Shown in pieces: positions 1 through 8,620 of a DNA stretch of 13,109 bases. The position numbers and the translations under genes were made by a program. The DNA comes from Bimuria novae-zelandiae CBS 107.79 (Eukaryota; Ascomycota; Dothideomycetes; Pleosporales; Didymosphaeriaceae), in assembly GCA_010015655.1 (NCBI GenBank), contig ML976822.1, forward strand, positions 1 through 13,109, read 5' to 3'. The notes beneath the pieces were generated by a model. It saw only the letters and a list, made by a program, of their open reading frames with translations, did no database searches and was not told the origin of the DNA. Each line of letters begins with the position of its first letter. Positions within the stretch are counted from its first letter, which is position 1.

Positions 1-2
1 CA

Positions 3-137
3 CGATCAGTTCGAAAGTTCGGTTACTGGCCAAAGCGGCCAGCGTGCCCCCCCAACACCACCAGGGAAGGCGTGGAATACCTGAAGGCACTAGAGCCAAA
101 TGATTTCCAACTTCTACTCGAGCTCACAAAAGATTAA
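3..137 (+). other. Possible 3' end of a coding sequence, unidentified
   Basis: One forward frame is open from the left edge to a TAA at 135-137. It ends in a protein-like tail (GVEYLKALEPNDFQLLLELT then KD). The local base composition is balanced and CpA/TpG are retained, unlike the mutated retroelements that follow. I do not recognise the family. The frame is only 44 codons, so chance is possible; two other forward frames are also open for about 28-35 codons. It could be the last exon of a host gene or part of an unmutated element continuing to the left. Confidence 0.25.
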
Positions 138-363
138 GCTGCTCCTACTCTACTCTTATTATTAGACTACATGTATAATAGATAAACCCAGACACCTCAG
201 CCTATAGGCAAGAAGACAAGGATTTAGCCCCCGCACGGAGGGGGGCGGACTCTCACGAGCCGCTGCAAGAGACAGCAATAGCTTTATAGCAAGAAACGCC
301 TTCACTACTTTGGCTGGCCCCAAAGCAGCTGCTCGGCGCGTCCCCATGCCCCATGGGAGGCTT
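138..363. other. Flank without a supported gene
   Basis: Mixed composition between the open frame on the left and the RIP-mutated copia-2 remnant. It contains a C5/G5 inverted repeat around 224-245 (CCCCC, short loop, GGGGG) and a patch of moderate AT-richness around 140-190. No RNA gene, terminal repeat or recognisable protein domain is visible. The transition to mutated retroelement sequence falls at about 364-400. Confidence 0.4.
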
Positions 364-399
364 GAACTTTACGTTCCTGGACGATAATTAATACTACTA

Positions 400-1005
400 C
401 TACTACTCCTACGCACGGGTATCTTTAGTCTCTAAAAGCTTAATAGTCTTACACTAGCTAGTAACCTTAATCTAATATTAAAGCTATTCTTTAACCTTTC
501 TGCCCTTTGGCGGTGTCTGAAGATCCTTATATTTTACTATTAAATCGCGACAACGCGTCGCATCTAATAGTGCGAGATATTTCTTAAGGGTTGTAAGTTA
601 TTAGTGCGGCGTATTCTTATCTTTAATTAGGTATATGTGATGCGCTGCTATTGTCTTACTAATCTTAGAGTTAAAGTCTACTAGAGCCTTAAGCTAACGC
701 TTATACTTTAGATCCTTCTTCTGTTATTACTCGTACGCCTAACGATAGTTGGCTCGCTACTTAGTGTTTAAGCTAGCAAATAATATAGCTTGTTAGTTAT
801 AGTTACTTAGCTAAGGCTCTGTTAGCTCCTCTAGCTAGGGTAGTTAGTCTGCTGCAACATCTAGATTAACGTATTTCTAGAGTTGGTTCTTTTGTGCCGT
901 ATCCTTGCGGATAAACAGCTATTTATGCTAATCCTCTAATTAGCTAAGGATAATTATCACCCGAGTAACTATTAGGTCCGACTTAGTTATTATCGTGCTC
1001 GTAGG
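400..1005 (-). pseudogene. gag: copia-2 gag remnant, RIP-damaged
   Basis: One minus-strand frame can be followed for about 200 codons. It is interrupted only by TAA/TAG, mostly where Gln would be expected. The reading is rich in Lys, Gln and Leu and carries the general pattern of fungal copia Gag: a KQRANYRQAYE-like segment, a KKDLKYKRQLKAL helix, then a TPHQQLTTLKKYLALLD-like stretch if stops are read as Gln. Gag packages element RNA and forms the virus-like particle. The presumed start region near 1003 reads ATA, which could be a mutated ATG. The 3' end is lost in a (TAC)n run near 390-407. It is not expected to be translated. The family call rests on pattern memory, not alignment. Confidence 0.55.
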
Positions 1006-1062
1006 TGCTCTACTCTATGTGTAAGTATATAATAAGTTAGGTAAGTGAGATCCTGTCGCAAT

Positions 1063-1075
1063 CTAGGCTTATAAC
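1063..1075 (-). other. copia-2 primer-binding site (half-tRNA initiator Met type)
   Basis: The minus strand reads GTTATAAGCCTAG directly after the LTR. This matches the complement of the anticodon stem-loop of fungal initiator tRNA-Met (GTTATGAGCCCAG) except for two changes. Both are RIP-type (TG to TA and CA to TA). Priming from an internally cleaved initiator tRNA is established for the Drosophila copia element. The same block occurs in copia-1 at 5188-5201. Confidence 0.55.
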
Positions 1076-1222
1076 TATAGCGGTTGTTGCTGCAAAGCGA
1101 AAGTCGGGAAAAACACTGATTTGATTATATATGTGTAGTAGCTAAGATATATACTGCTAGGTAGGCTAGGCAGCAGTAAATAAGTGTAGGCAGCAATGAG
1201 CTAGCATAGGCAATAATAAACA
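1076..1222 (-). repeat. copia-2 5' long terminal repeat
   Basis: On the minus strand this begins TGTTTATTATTGCC and ends next to the primer-binding site in CTATA, a likely mutated CTACA. A slightly shorter end at 1085 (AACA) is also possible. It is about 138-147 bp, contains a TATATAA box and a degenerate TGCTGCCTA repeat, and shares its TGTTTA start with the copia-1 LTR. No second LTR copy is in the window to confirm the ends. Confidence 0.5.
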
Positions 1223-3738
1223 ATCCGAATACCGTTACACTTTCTCTCCTTATAGATAAACATACAAGGGTCTGCCAGACTTTGTACAAATCCCTATACA
1301 AGAAGCTCTTTCTTTATTAATAAGTTCTAGTCTTAAGTAGCTTGCTTTAGTCCGTATAGGCTTCGAAGGACTTTTAGGACATGTCCTTTCTTAATATAAA
1401 CTCCTTTAGGTAGCTTAAGGAGGATCTGTTCCTTAAGGTAAGACTTAGTAAACGTATTCTTAATATTATAATAAAAACATTCTAAGTCTTCTGCTGCGAC
1501 AGTGACCAGGAATAGACGTAAGGTATTTATGCGGACAGTCGGCGCAAAGGTCTCGTTGTAGTTAATTCCCTATACTTAGGTAAAACCCCTTGCCATAAGG
1601 CGTGCCTTAAATCGTTTAACTGTCCTGTCTAGCTTAGTCTTAATTATAAAAACCTACTTTAAGTTAACCATGTTTGCGTCTTTTGCCGGAAAGACTTCTT
1701 CCTAGGTTCTATTTTCTATTAGTGAAATTATCTCCTCTAGCACTGCTGCTTTCCATTGATTTCCGTGCTTTGGGTCGTGGATAGCTTGTTAATATGTCTA
1801 GGGAATCCGAATTCCTGCAATCTTAGTTGCTAGAAAAGCTTTCTTAAAAATCTGTGCTTATTCGTCCGTAAAGTCGACTTGTGCTAGCATAGCTTTAATA
1901 ATTTTCTAGAATCTTTTATTTTCTATAGTGTCTTCGCTAGACCTCTTGCGTTTAGACTCTCTTATAAAGTATCGTAGAGCTTTTGGCAAGACTTTGACAG
2001 GTTTTCTAGGCTCTTTGTTTACTAAGTTAGGTACTCGCTCGTCTTAAGGTAGGGCAATAAGAGGAATAGTAGTTAGCTTCCTTAGTCTTCCTCTTCTACG
2101 CTTTGTTAGCCCGGAATTTAGTTCTGCAGAATTTGGTTCCATCGGTTCTACAGAAGTTGGTTCTATTAGTTCTATAGAAGTTGGTTCTATCGTTTCTGCA
2201 GAAGTTGTCTCTATTAGTTCCGCTAGTTAAACAAGAATAGGGCGTTGGTTTTCCTTAGTATTAGTCCTAGTATTAGTCCCTGGAACCTTCCTAGGTCTTC
2301 CTCTTAGTTTTCGGTCTGGCATTGTGTTCTGTGTCCCTTATAGTCTAGCTAGGATATTTCGCAGTCGTAGTTCAACTTTTCCTCTAGGGGTGTTTTCGTC
2401 CACTAACAATCGGCTTGTTCTTGATGTGTACCCTAGCTCTAGCGAATAGAACTTGAACTGCTTATTTATTATCTCAGAATAGCCCATAAATACTCTAACT
2501 CTGCCGCAGTCTATAAGCTTGTCGTGTTGTTAATCCGCTAGAATTATCTTAAGGTGGATATAGGAGTAGCACTTGCTCCCCTATACACGAATATAGTTAA
2601 TAGATAGCGTCTTTCCCGTGAAAGCCTCTTTAGGGCTAACTTGCTTTCTATTAATTATAGGTCCTGTATTAGTGCGGTTTCGCATATATGTGTCTGCCTC
2701 CATAGCTTCGTCCTAGAACTCAATTAGTAGACCAGCGTCCTTAAGCATTACTCTTATGTCGGCTTTTATAGTTTGGATATTTCGCTTAGCTAGTCTATTT
2801 TAATATAATAACGTAATTATAGTAGGCTATAGTTCTACTCCCTATATAACTCTCTATTCCTTAACTTATTGCAAGAGTTCTAATGCGTTATTAGTCCTAG
2901 CAGCTTTAACCTTTTCGTTAGTTTAATATTTAATAAAGGTCTTCTAGACTTTAAGTTCCTTTTATGCGTCTCCCTTATACTTTAATAGAATAACCTAGTT
3001 CTTCCGCGTGTAGCTATTAATAATAAGGAGGAACTATTAGTTTCCTCTTAGAGATGTTAAAAAGGGTCTTGTAATATTAAACTATATTAAAGCTAGCTTT
3101 ATAGCCTTGTGCTCTCTTAGCTGCTTAGGGATACTATTTCTTATCTTTGTTAAGGCGCAGACTTCGCAGAGTTCTATCTTTTCTGGCACTTGAATCTTCT
3201 TCTAGAGGGTTATGACTTCGTGGAGCTTCGCGATCTTTGCAAGCCCCAGGTGTGCAAAGCGTCCGTAATATAGCAAGTATCTCTCTTTTTCACCAGCCTT
3301 AAATTCTGTTTCGTTAAATTCTACTAGTGTATGCTATTCTGTGCTTAGGAATGCTATCTCTCGGTATCTATTAGCAATGTGTGACACTATATAGAGGCCA
3401 TTATCTATAGTTGCTTTAATAATTGTCTTCTTTCCCAGTTTGAAACGCAGTGTATTTAAGTTAAATTAACCTTTTAGGCCTGCTACGCAAATTCGTCTCC
3501 CTAATAATAGATTAACTCTAAGATTAGGTATAAGTAGTACATCTAAAAGCTATATTAAGGACCCGTCTTTATATACTACTTAAGCTTCTCCCTTTTAGTC
3601 TGCATATAACTTTTCCCCTCTAACCCGAACAAGTCTTCGCTTGATCTTGATTATCCGTCTAAATAATAAGGGTTAGTTAGACATGTGTAAGGAAGCGCTA
3701 GTGTCGCTAGCCTAGGTAGATAGAGAGGCCTTACTAAT
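1223..3738 (-). pseudogene. pol: copia-1 pol remnant: protease, integrase, reverse transcriptase
   Basis: Pol encodes the protease, integrase and RT/RNase H needed for retrotransposition. The protease active site reads SDTSASLHM, with its Asp codon at 3703-3705; the family motif is D-[ST]-G-A, so Gly appears mutated to Ser. A pre-integrase/zinc segment follows with C-x2-C (ELCEVCALTK) near 3150-3180. The integrase core has Asn where its first catalytic Asp is expected (FNITRPF, about 3090). A linker with an RGRPRK AT-hook-like motif lies near 2300. The RT contains FKARLMARGFTQ, NETFAPTVR and LRSLYGLKQAT (about 1640-1320), as expected for copia RT. The frame stops before YVDD at the copia-2 LTR. 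Multiple TAG/TAA codons at likely Gln positions make it inactive. Confidence 0.85.
2125..2220 (-). repeat. 24-bp tandem repeat (4 units) coding an 8-residue repeat in copia-1 pol
   Basis: There are four in-frame 24-bp units (2125-2148, 2149-2172, 2173-2196, 2197-2220). On the minus strand they encode variants of E-L-I-E-P-T-S-V. They lie in the linker between the integrase and RT, next to the AT-hook-like segment, a region that varies in length in copia elements. Because the repeat is in frame, it probably expanded while the element was still coding. Confidence 0.75.
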
Positions 3739-4803
3739 AATGTCTTTTAAGAGACGGCATGTCTCAATTTCCTCGTCCTTTAAGTCTAAGGTATTAGTTA
3801 ATATCTCTAGCTCTAATTCTGACCTAGCTTCTTCTTCGGCTCTATATACTTTGCTAGTCTTTTTATTAGATTTCCTAGACTTAACAGGCGGCTTAGGTAG
3901 TTTTAGAGGGAACAGCTTCTTCTTCCTTTACTTCTTTTTAGCTTTATATTCCCTTAGGAGCTTTCGAGCCTTCACAAGCTTTAAATAGTCTCGCATGTAG
4001 TGAGATTTGTCGTAAAGGTAGCACTGGATGCTAGACGTAGCGCTAGGTTCGGAGTCGGATAACAGCTCCCTGTTGCCTCGCTTGTGGGGCGGAACGTACT
4101 TGTGGGCTTTTCAGAATGCTGGAAGAGCTTATTTATTAGTATCTTACTAGTCTCGGACCTCCTTCTCTTCCAGAAACTTGAGCTTTTGTTCAATAGTAAG
4201 GTTAAGCTAAGCATTCAGGGTGTTAATTATAGTCTTAAAACTTAGAGGGAGTAATCTAATAAGAATAAGTAGTAATATAGTATTTTTATAAGCTCTATTA
4301 GTGTCAGCGTCTGCTAAGACAAGCTTACGCTAGTAATCTTTTAGCTTTTCTTATAATCTAATAATTATACTCTTAGAATCGAATATAAATGTCTAGATCC
4401 TAGTTATATACATGTTGGCGGCGATAGCGTTAGCTTAGGTGTACTTCTTTCGCAGGTAAGCCCAGAACTAGAAGGCAGTATTATACTTATTAACTAAGAC
4501 CTAGTTATTATCGCTAAGAAATCTAAATAAAAGGTTAATTATAATTACCTCGTCCTCTAGGTACTTATCTCTCTTGTTAATATTAATGCGGGCCTTAATA
4601 GTCTTATTGTCTATAATATCTAGTCATTTTATAGCATCTAACAGGTCTTTAGTAGTAGTAATTTAGTAGTGCTCCTCTAGGCTTCTCTCGCACACGTAAA
4701 AGACTCTTTTCCCTCTTAGCTTAACTTTGTTCTAGCGGAACCAACTATCATAATTCTCCGCTATAAGTTTAGGAATCTCCCACTGTCCCTTCTCTTCGGC
4801 CAT
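3739..4803 (-). pseudogene. gag: copia-1 gag remnant with mutated zinc knuckle
   Basis: The start is an ATG at 4803-4801 on the minus strand, followed by MAEEKGQWEIPKLIAENYDS, typical of the N-terminus of copia Gag (a short domain ending in a Y-x-x-W motif). The first stop is a TAG at a probable Gln. A central helical region and a Lys-rich C-terminus follow. The zinc knuckle (about 4023-3985) reads C-x2-Y-x4-H-x4-Y; the family form is C-x2-C-x4-H-x4-C, so two Cys have become Tyr (TGC/TGT to TAC/TAT), a RIP-type change. Gag would form the particle and bind RNA. The boundary with pol is approximate, since in many copia elements gag and pol form one frame. Numerous stops make it a pseudogene. 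Confidence 0.8.
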
Positions 4804-4840
4804 TATATGTGTTCGGACGTGAGGAGGCTCACATGTGTCG

Positions 4841-4912
4841 ATTGCAGGCGATGCGGGCGATGCGGGCGATGCAGGCGGTGCAGGTAGTGCAGACGATGCA
4901 GGTGATGCAGGC
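4841..4912. repeat. 9-bp minisatellite (8 units) in the copia-1 leader
   Basis: Eight consecutive 9-bp units with consensus GATGCAGGC (4841-4849 through 4904-4912). They lie 38 bp upstream of the gag ATG on the minus strand. The forward strand is open here and would encode a Gly-Asp-Ala repeat, but I regard that as a by-product of the repeat. The tract keeps many CpA/TpG dinucleotides, unlike the sequence around it. Confidence 0.8.
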
Positions 4913-4982
4913 GATACGTTATGCTACAGGCGGTGCAGTCGTTGTCAATTCTCGAGCGTAGAGAAGGTGTGTATAGGTGAAG

Positions 4983-5167
4983 TTAATTCCTACTTAAATC
5001 TAAGTCCTGCGCGACTCTAGTTAATAACTAATTCCTTTCGCAAATTATAGCTAAGTCCTGCGTAACTCTTAAGGTTTAATTCCTTCTTAAATCTAAGTCC
5101 TGCGTAACTTTAGTAGTAACTAATTTCTTTTGCGAATCGTAGCTAAGTCCTGCGCAACTCTAGAGAA
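4983..5167. repeat. Two ~92-bp tandem repeats, each with two TAAGTCCTGCG cores, in the copia-1 leader
   Basis: The core TAAGTCCTGCG occurs at 5001, 5052, 5094 and 5144. Spacings of 93 and 92 bp between alternate copies show a duplicated unit of about 92 bp, each built of two related half-units. The block lies between the primer-binding site and gag on the minus strand, so it is in the untranslated leader, where packaging signals usually lie. A role is not shown by the sequence. Confidence 0.75.
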
Positions 5168-5187
5168 ATAATAACGTTAGTTAGTAA

Positions 5188-5201
5188 CTAGGCTTATAAC
5201 C
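5188..5201 (-). other. copia-1 primer-binding site (half-tRNA initiator Met type)
   Basis: The minus strand reads GGTTATAAGCCTAG. Undoing two RIP-type changes (TA from TG, TA from CA) gives GGTTATGAGCCCAG, the complement of the anticodon stem-loop of initiator tRNA-Met. It directly follows the proposed LTR end (AATA, probably once AACA), which fixes the LTR boundary. Copia-2 shares the site. Confidence 0.6.
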
Positions 5202-5321
5202 TATTAGAATAAGGTCCCTCTAGTAGTATAACTACTATAAATAACTAAGTAGGTGAGGGACAAGGCGGGGTAGCTATAACGTATTATATTAACTATCGTG
5301 TGTAGCGTACCAGATTAAACA
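5202..5321 (-). repeat. copia-1 5' long terminal repeat
   Basis: On the minus strand this starts TGTTTAATCTGG and ends TTCTAATA, which would have been TTCTAACA before a CA to TA change, giving TGTT...AACA ends. It is 120 bp long and has a TTATTTATA box about 40 bp from its 3' end. The next five bases on the plus strand (5322-5326, AGCTA) would be the target duplication, but the partner copy is outside the window. Confidence 0.5.
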
Positions 5322-5460
5322 AGCTATCGTGAGGTACAATCTGTACAATCGAGCAGGGACCACCAGGCTTGGCACTCTTCTGTACAGCAAGTACCACAAG
5401 CCTACCTTCCACCAATCTAGACTGAACCCATATATTCTCAACATAAATTAAATAAACGAT
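5322..5460 (+). other. Unmutated stretch between copia-1 and the gypsy pol; in frame with pol
   Basis: This segment keeps many CpA/TpG dinucleotides, whereas the gypsy sequence from about 5461 has almost none. The frame is open from 5293 to a TAA at 5449-5451 and is the same frame as the downstream pol. It may therefore be an upstream part of the gypsy polyprotein that escaped mutation, or unique DNA captured at the junction. I do not recognise the encoded peptide. Confidence 0.35.
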
Positions 5461-8400
5461 CCTCCCCTAAAATCTACTAGTAATAGCTTAGGCGAGCCCT
5501 AGAGGAAGGGAAGCTCCCTAGAAACCTTAGGCAAGAAAGGGAAACTAACTATTTAAGATATAAGAAATATTAGTTTATAAGATAGACAGGATTTTAAAGT
5601 AATACCTAAGCTAAGTGTACTATATATAGGTCTAAAAGGCTAAAATAGTCCTAGATAACCTAAGTCTGCTAAAAAAAAATATAAGAAATTTATAGACTTG
5701 TTTAAGGAGTACGACGAGACCGTCCTGCCTAAATATAAAAAGGAAGATCACGAAATACTACTAGTAGAGGAAGCTAAACTATAGCTAAAACGCTTAAGGC
5801 CCCTTACCTATAAATAAGAAAAAGAGTTAAAAGAGCTAATATAGAAAAATCTACACTTAAGGAAATAAAGACTTAGTTAAAGCCTTATAGCCTTCCTTAT
5901 ACTTTTTATTTACAAGAAAGATAGCAGGCTATAACTTTATATAGATTATAGATAGCTAAACGCCGTAATAGTAAAAAACCGCTACCTATTACTATTAATA
6001 ACGGAGCTTATAGATCGACTCTAAGGAGCTAAGTAGTTTACGAAATTTAATATCTAGGATAAATTCTATAGAATTTAAATAGTAAAGGAGTATAAGTAGA
6101 AAATGGCTTTCTATACGCGATATAGCCTCTTTAAATATATAATTATACTAATAAGGTTAACTAACGCACTAGTAATCTTCTAGGAACTTATAAATTAGGT
6201 ATTATATAAATACTTAAACGTATTCTGCATGGCATACCTTAATAATATATTAATATACTTAAGTAGAATCCTAGAAGAACACAAAAAACATATCTATAAG
6301 ATATTATAAAAGTTATAAAAGTATAGATTACTTCTACACCCTAAGAAATATAAATTCCACGTCACGGAAATAGAATATCTAGGATTTATAATATCCTAGG
6401 AAGATGTTAAGATAGACCTAAAGAAGATTATAATAATAAAAGAATAATTATTACTAAAATTAATAAAGGATATTTAATCCTTTTTAGGCTTTATTAACTT
6501 TTATTACAAATTTATTAGGAACTACTTAAAGGTTACTGCTCTACTAACAGAACTCACGAAGACAGGAAAATAGCAACCTCTATAAAAGGCAGAGAAGAAA
6601 GCTTTTAAATAACTAAAGCGCCTATTCCTAACAGCACCCCTACTATAGATATACAACGCAGAACGGCAACAGCGTATCTATACGAACGCATTAGATTATG
6701 CGCTAGGGGCCGTACTATTATAAGAATATAGTAATAGGAAATAGAGACTAGTCTTTTACTACGTAAGAAAGCTTTTAGGAGTAAAGCTTAACTATAAGAT
6801 TTATAATACGGAACTACTAGTAATTATTAACTATTTTAAGTAATAAGAAGTGTAGCTTAAGGGAGCTAAATACTAAATAGAGGTATTTTTTAATTACCTT
6901 AATCTTACGCGCTTTACGACGACTAAAAAGCTTAATTAATAATAGGCTAAATAGTCTAAGTAGATAGTAGAATTTAACTTTTATATTACGCATTTACTAG
7001 GAAACGTAAACGCTACGGTAAACGTACTTAGTAGATAAGTAGATCTTATAGAAGAAAATAATAGAGGTAACTATATTATAATTTTAACCTACGCGAAGGA
7101 TAGAACTCTTCGCTATAGTAAAATATAGCTTACGCTAGCACTAGAGGTGCGACGCCTAGACTTTACCTATTACGGACTAATCGTGGATAGGATACAGGAT
7201 TACGAAAGGCTTATAGACAAGGATTACTAAGTGTATAATCTCTATAAAGCTATAAAATTAATAGTATAAGACTATTAAAACTATATCTAAATTAGCGAGC
7301 AGGCGGCTCCGCTACTAATTAAAAAGCTATATAAAAATAAGGACTAGGGACACTTAGGAATTACTAAAATAACGTGTTAAATCGCGAACAAATATGCTAT
7401 CCCTAGGCTATACTAGGTAGTATAAAAGGTACTAGGTAACTATTTAGCCTGTTATAAGAATAAGCCTAAGAGACATAAGCCCTATAGCCTCTTATAGCTA
7501 CTAGAGCCACCCCTAAGGCTATAGTCTAGTGTAACTATAGACTTTATTATAAAGCTACTAGTATTACTAGCATTAAGAAATAAGAATTTTTATAACTTAA
7601 TTTTAGTTATAATTTATTAACTTACTAAAGAGTTAAGATTTATGCTAATTAGGGAAGCTATATTAGTAAAAGAATTAGCCTACGTAGTAAAGTAAGAACT
7701 AATATTACAGGTTAGACAACCTAATAAGTTTATTATAAATAGGGCCAGGATATTTATATTATTATATTAGACTACGTTTATAGATAAATTAGGGATTAAA
7801 TATAAGCTTACGACAAGCTTCTACCTTAAAATAGGTAGCTAAAATAAATAAATAAACTAGACGCTAGAATAGTACCTCTAGATATATATAAATAAGCTTT
7901 AAGATAATTAGGTTAAGCTATTACTAATAGCCTAGCTAGCATATAATAGCACAAGATCGGCAACTATAAGGTACTCGCCGTACTACGCCAATCACGGGTG
8001 TAAGCTAATAACTTACTAAGACCTATTAGACATTAAAAGCGTTACAAAAAAAGTAGCTAATAAAATAAGACTTATATAAAAATTATATAAAATACTATAA
8101 AAAAAATATCGCGCGACATAATAAGTAAACAGTAACGTAAGTAAATAAAAAAAGAATTAAGGGACTAATCTTTAAAAAGGAGAATAGAGTCCTCCTCTTT
8201 TAAAAAAACTTTAAAACTACAAGACTAAATAAAAAACTAGATAATCTTTAAAAAGGACTATTTAAGGTTTAAGAGGTTAGAGAACTAGTAAATTTTAAAT
8301 TATAGTTACTTATAGATACACGTATACACCTAGTTTTCTATAAGTCCTTATTAAAACTAGTACTACTAGATGCCGAACTAGAATTGCATTTAGAACTTAA

Positions 8401-8620
8401 GGATAAAGAGTACGGAGTTAAAGTAATTTAGGATTTATAGAAATTTAGATATTAGTATAAGTACCTAGTAAAGTAAGAAGGATAGCTAGAGAGCTATAAC
8501 ATATAGGAACTAGCACGGAACCTTACCAACTACAAAAAGGCCTTAGAGCAGTTCTATAGGGAACACCCTAACGCTCCGCGCCCTAGAAGGATTTAGGACG
8601 TTAAGAACGGCGGGTTATCC
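5461..8620 (+). pseudogene. pol: gypsy pol remnant: RT, RNase H, integrase, chromodomain
   Basis: From 5461 one frame carries the RT for hundreds of codons with only TAA/TAG interruptions. The conserved IDYR-x-LNAV block is at 5941. The catalytic box reads AYLNNILIYL (6232-6261): the family YxDD has become NN through two TG to TA changes. RNase H follows (YTNALDYALGAVLLQ, about 6670-6720, again with Asn for Asp). The integrase zinc region is near 7345-7470 (GHLGIT, then Y-x2-C for C-x2-C), the core has VTIDFI near 7530, and NQTLEQYLQ lies near 7850. The chromodomain is at about 8459-8580, in a different frame, so at least one indel lies between. Its three conserved Trp codons are stops. Chromodomains direct integration to heterochromatin. 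Inactive. Confidence 0.88.
8459..8580 (+). pseudogene. Chromodomain of the gypsy integrase, conserved Trp codons now stops
   Basis: The frame reads KYLVK-stop-EG-stop-LESYNI-stop-ELARNLTN and ends with LEQFYREHPNAPRPR. In chromovirus chromodomains the three stop positions (8474-8476, 8483-8485, 8504-8506) are aromatic, usually Trp, including residues of the methyl-lysine cage. TGG to TAG/TAA is the expected RIP outcome on Trp codons. This entry is a part of the pol remnant. Confidence 0.8.

Larger units (their letters stand above)
364..1222 (-). mobile_element. Ty1/copia-type retrotransposon remnant (copia-2): 5' LTR, primer site and gag only
   Basis: Read on the minus strand, an LTR (1222 down to about 1076) is followed by a tRNA-Met-type primer-binding site (1075-1063) and a RIP-damaged gag frame (about 1005-400). 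Everything downstream of gag (protease, integrase, RT, 3' LTR) is missing from the window, so the element is truncated at about 364-400. It lies in the same orientation as copia-1 and interrupts the RT region of copia-1 just before the expected YVDD motif. The left boundary is approximate. Confidence 0.6.
1223..5321 (-). mobile_element. Ty1/copia retrotransposon (copia-1), RIP-damaged, 3' part interrupted by copia-2
   Basis: The minus-strand order is 5' LTR (5321-5202), primer site (5201-5188), leader with tandem repeats (about 5167-4804), gag (from 4803), protease (around 3735-3460), integrase (about 3350-2300) and RT (about 1800-1223). Integrase before RT is diagnostic of Ty1/copia. RIP-type damage is moderate: many stops sit at Gln codons, but numerous CpA/TpG remain, far more than in the gypsy element. 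The RT is cut by the copia-2 LTR, and the RNase H and 3' LTR are not present in this window. The element appears to lie in antisense at the upstream end of the gypsy element. Confidence 0.8.

Noticed and set aside
224..245. C5/G5 inverted repeat that could be a terminator or RNA hairpin
   Set aside because: The stem is only five pairs, there is no associated transcript, and fungi do not use this type of terminator.
162..347. 61-codon minus-strand frame with a hydrophobic, signal-peptide-like stretch
   Set aside because: No domain, no regulatory context and no codon pattern. It lies at a transposon border and is short enough to be chance.
3740..4214. Two medium open frames (plus 3740-3988 and minus 3981-4214)
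   Set aside because: They are out-of-frame or opposite-strand shadows of the damaged copia-1 gag, whose real frame holds the zinc knuckle and is interrupted by stops.
4835..5020. Plus-strand frame encoding a Gly-Asp-Ala repeat
   Set aside because: It is a by-product of the 9-bp minisatellite in the copia-1 leader; the flanking residues show no protein character.
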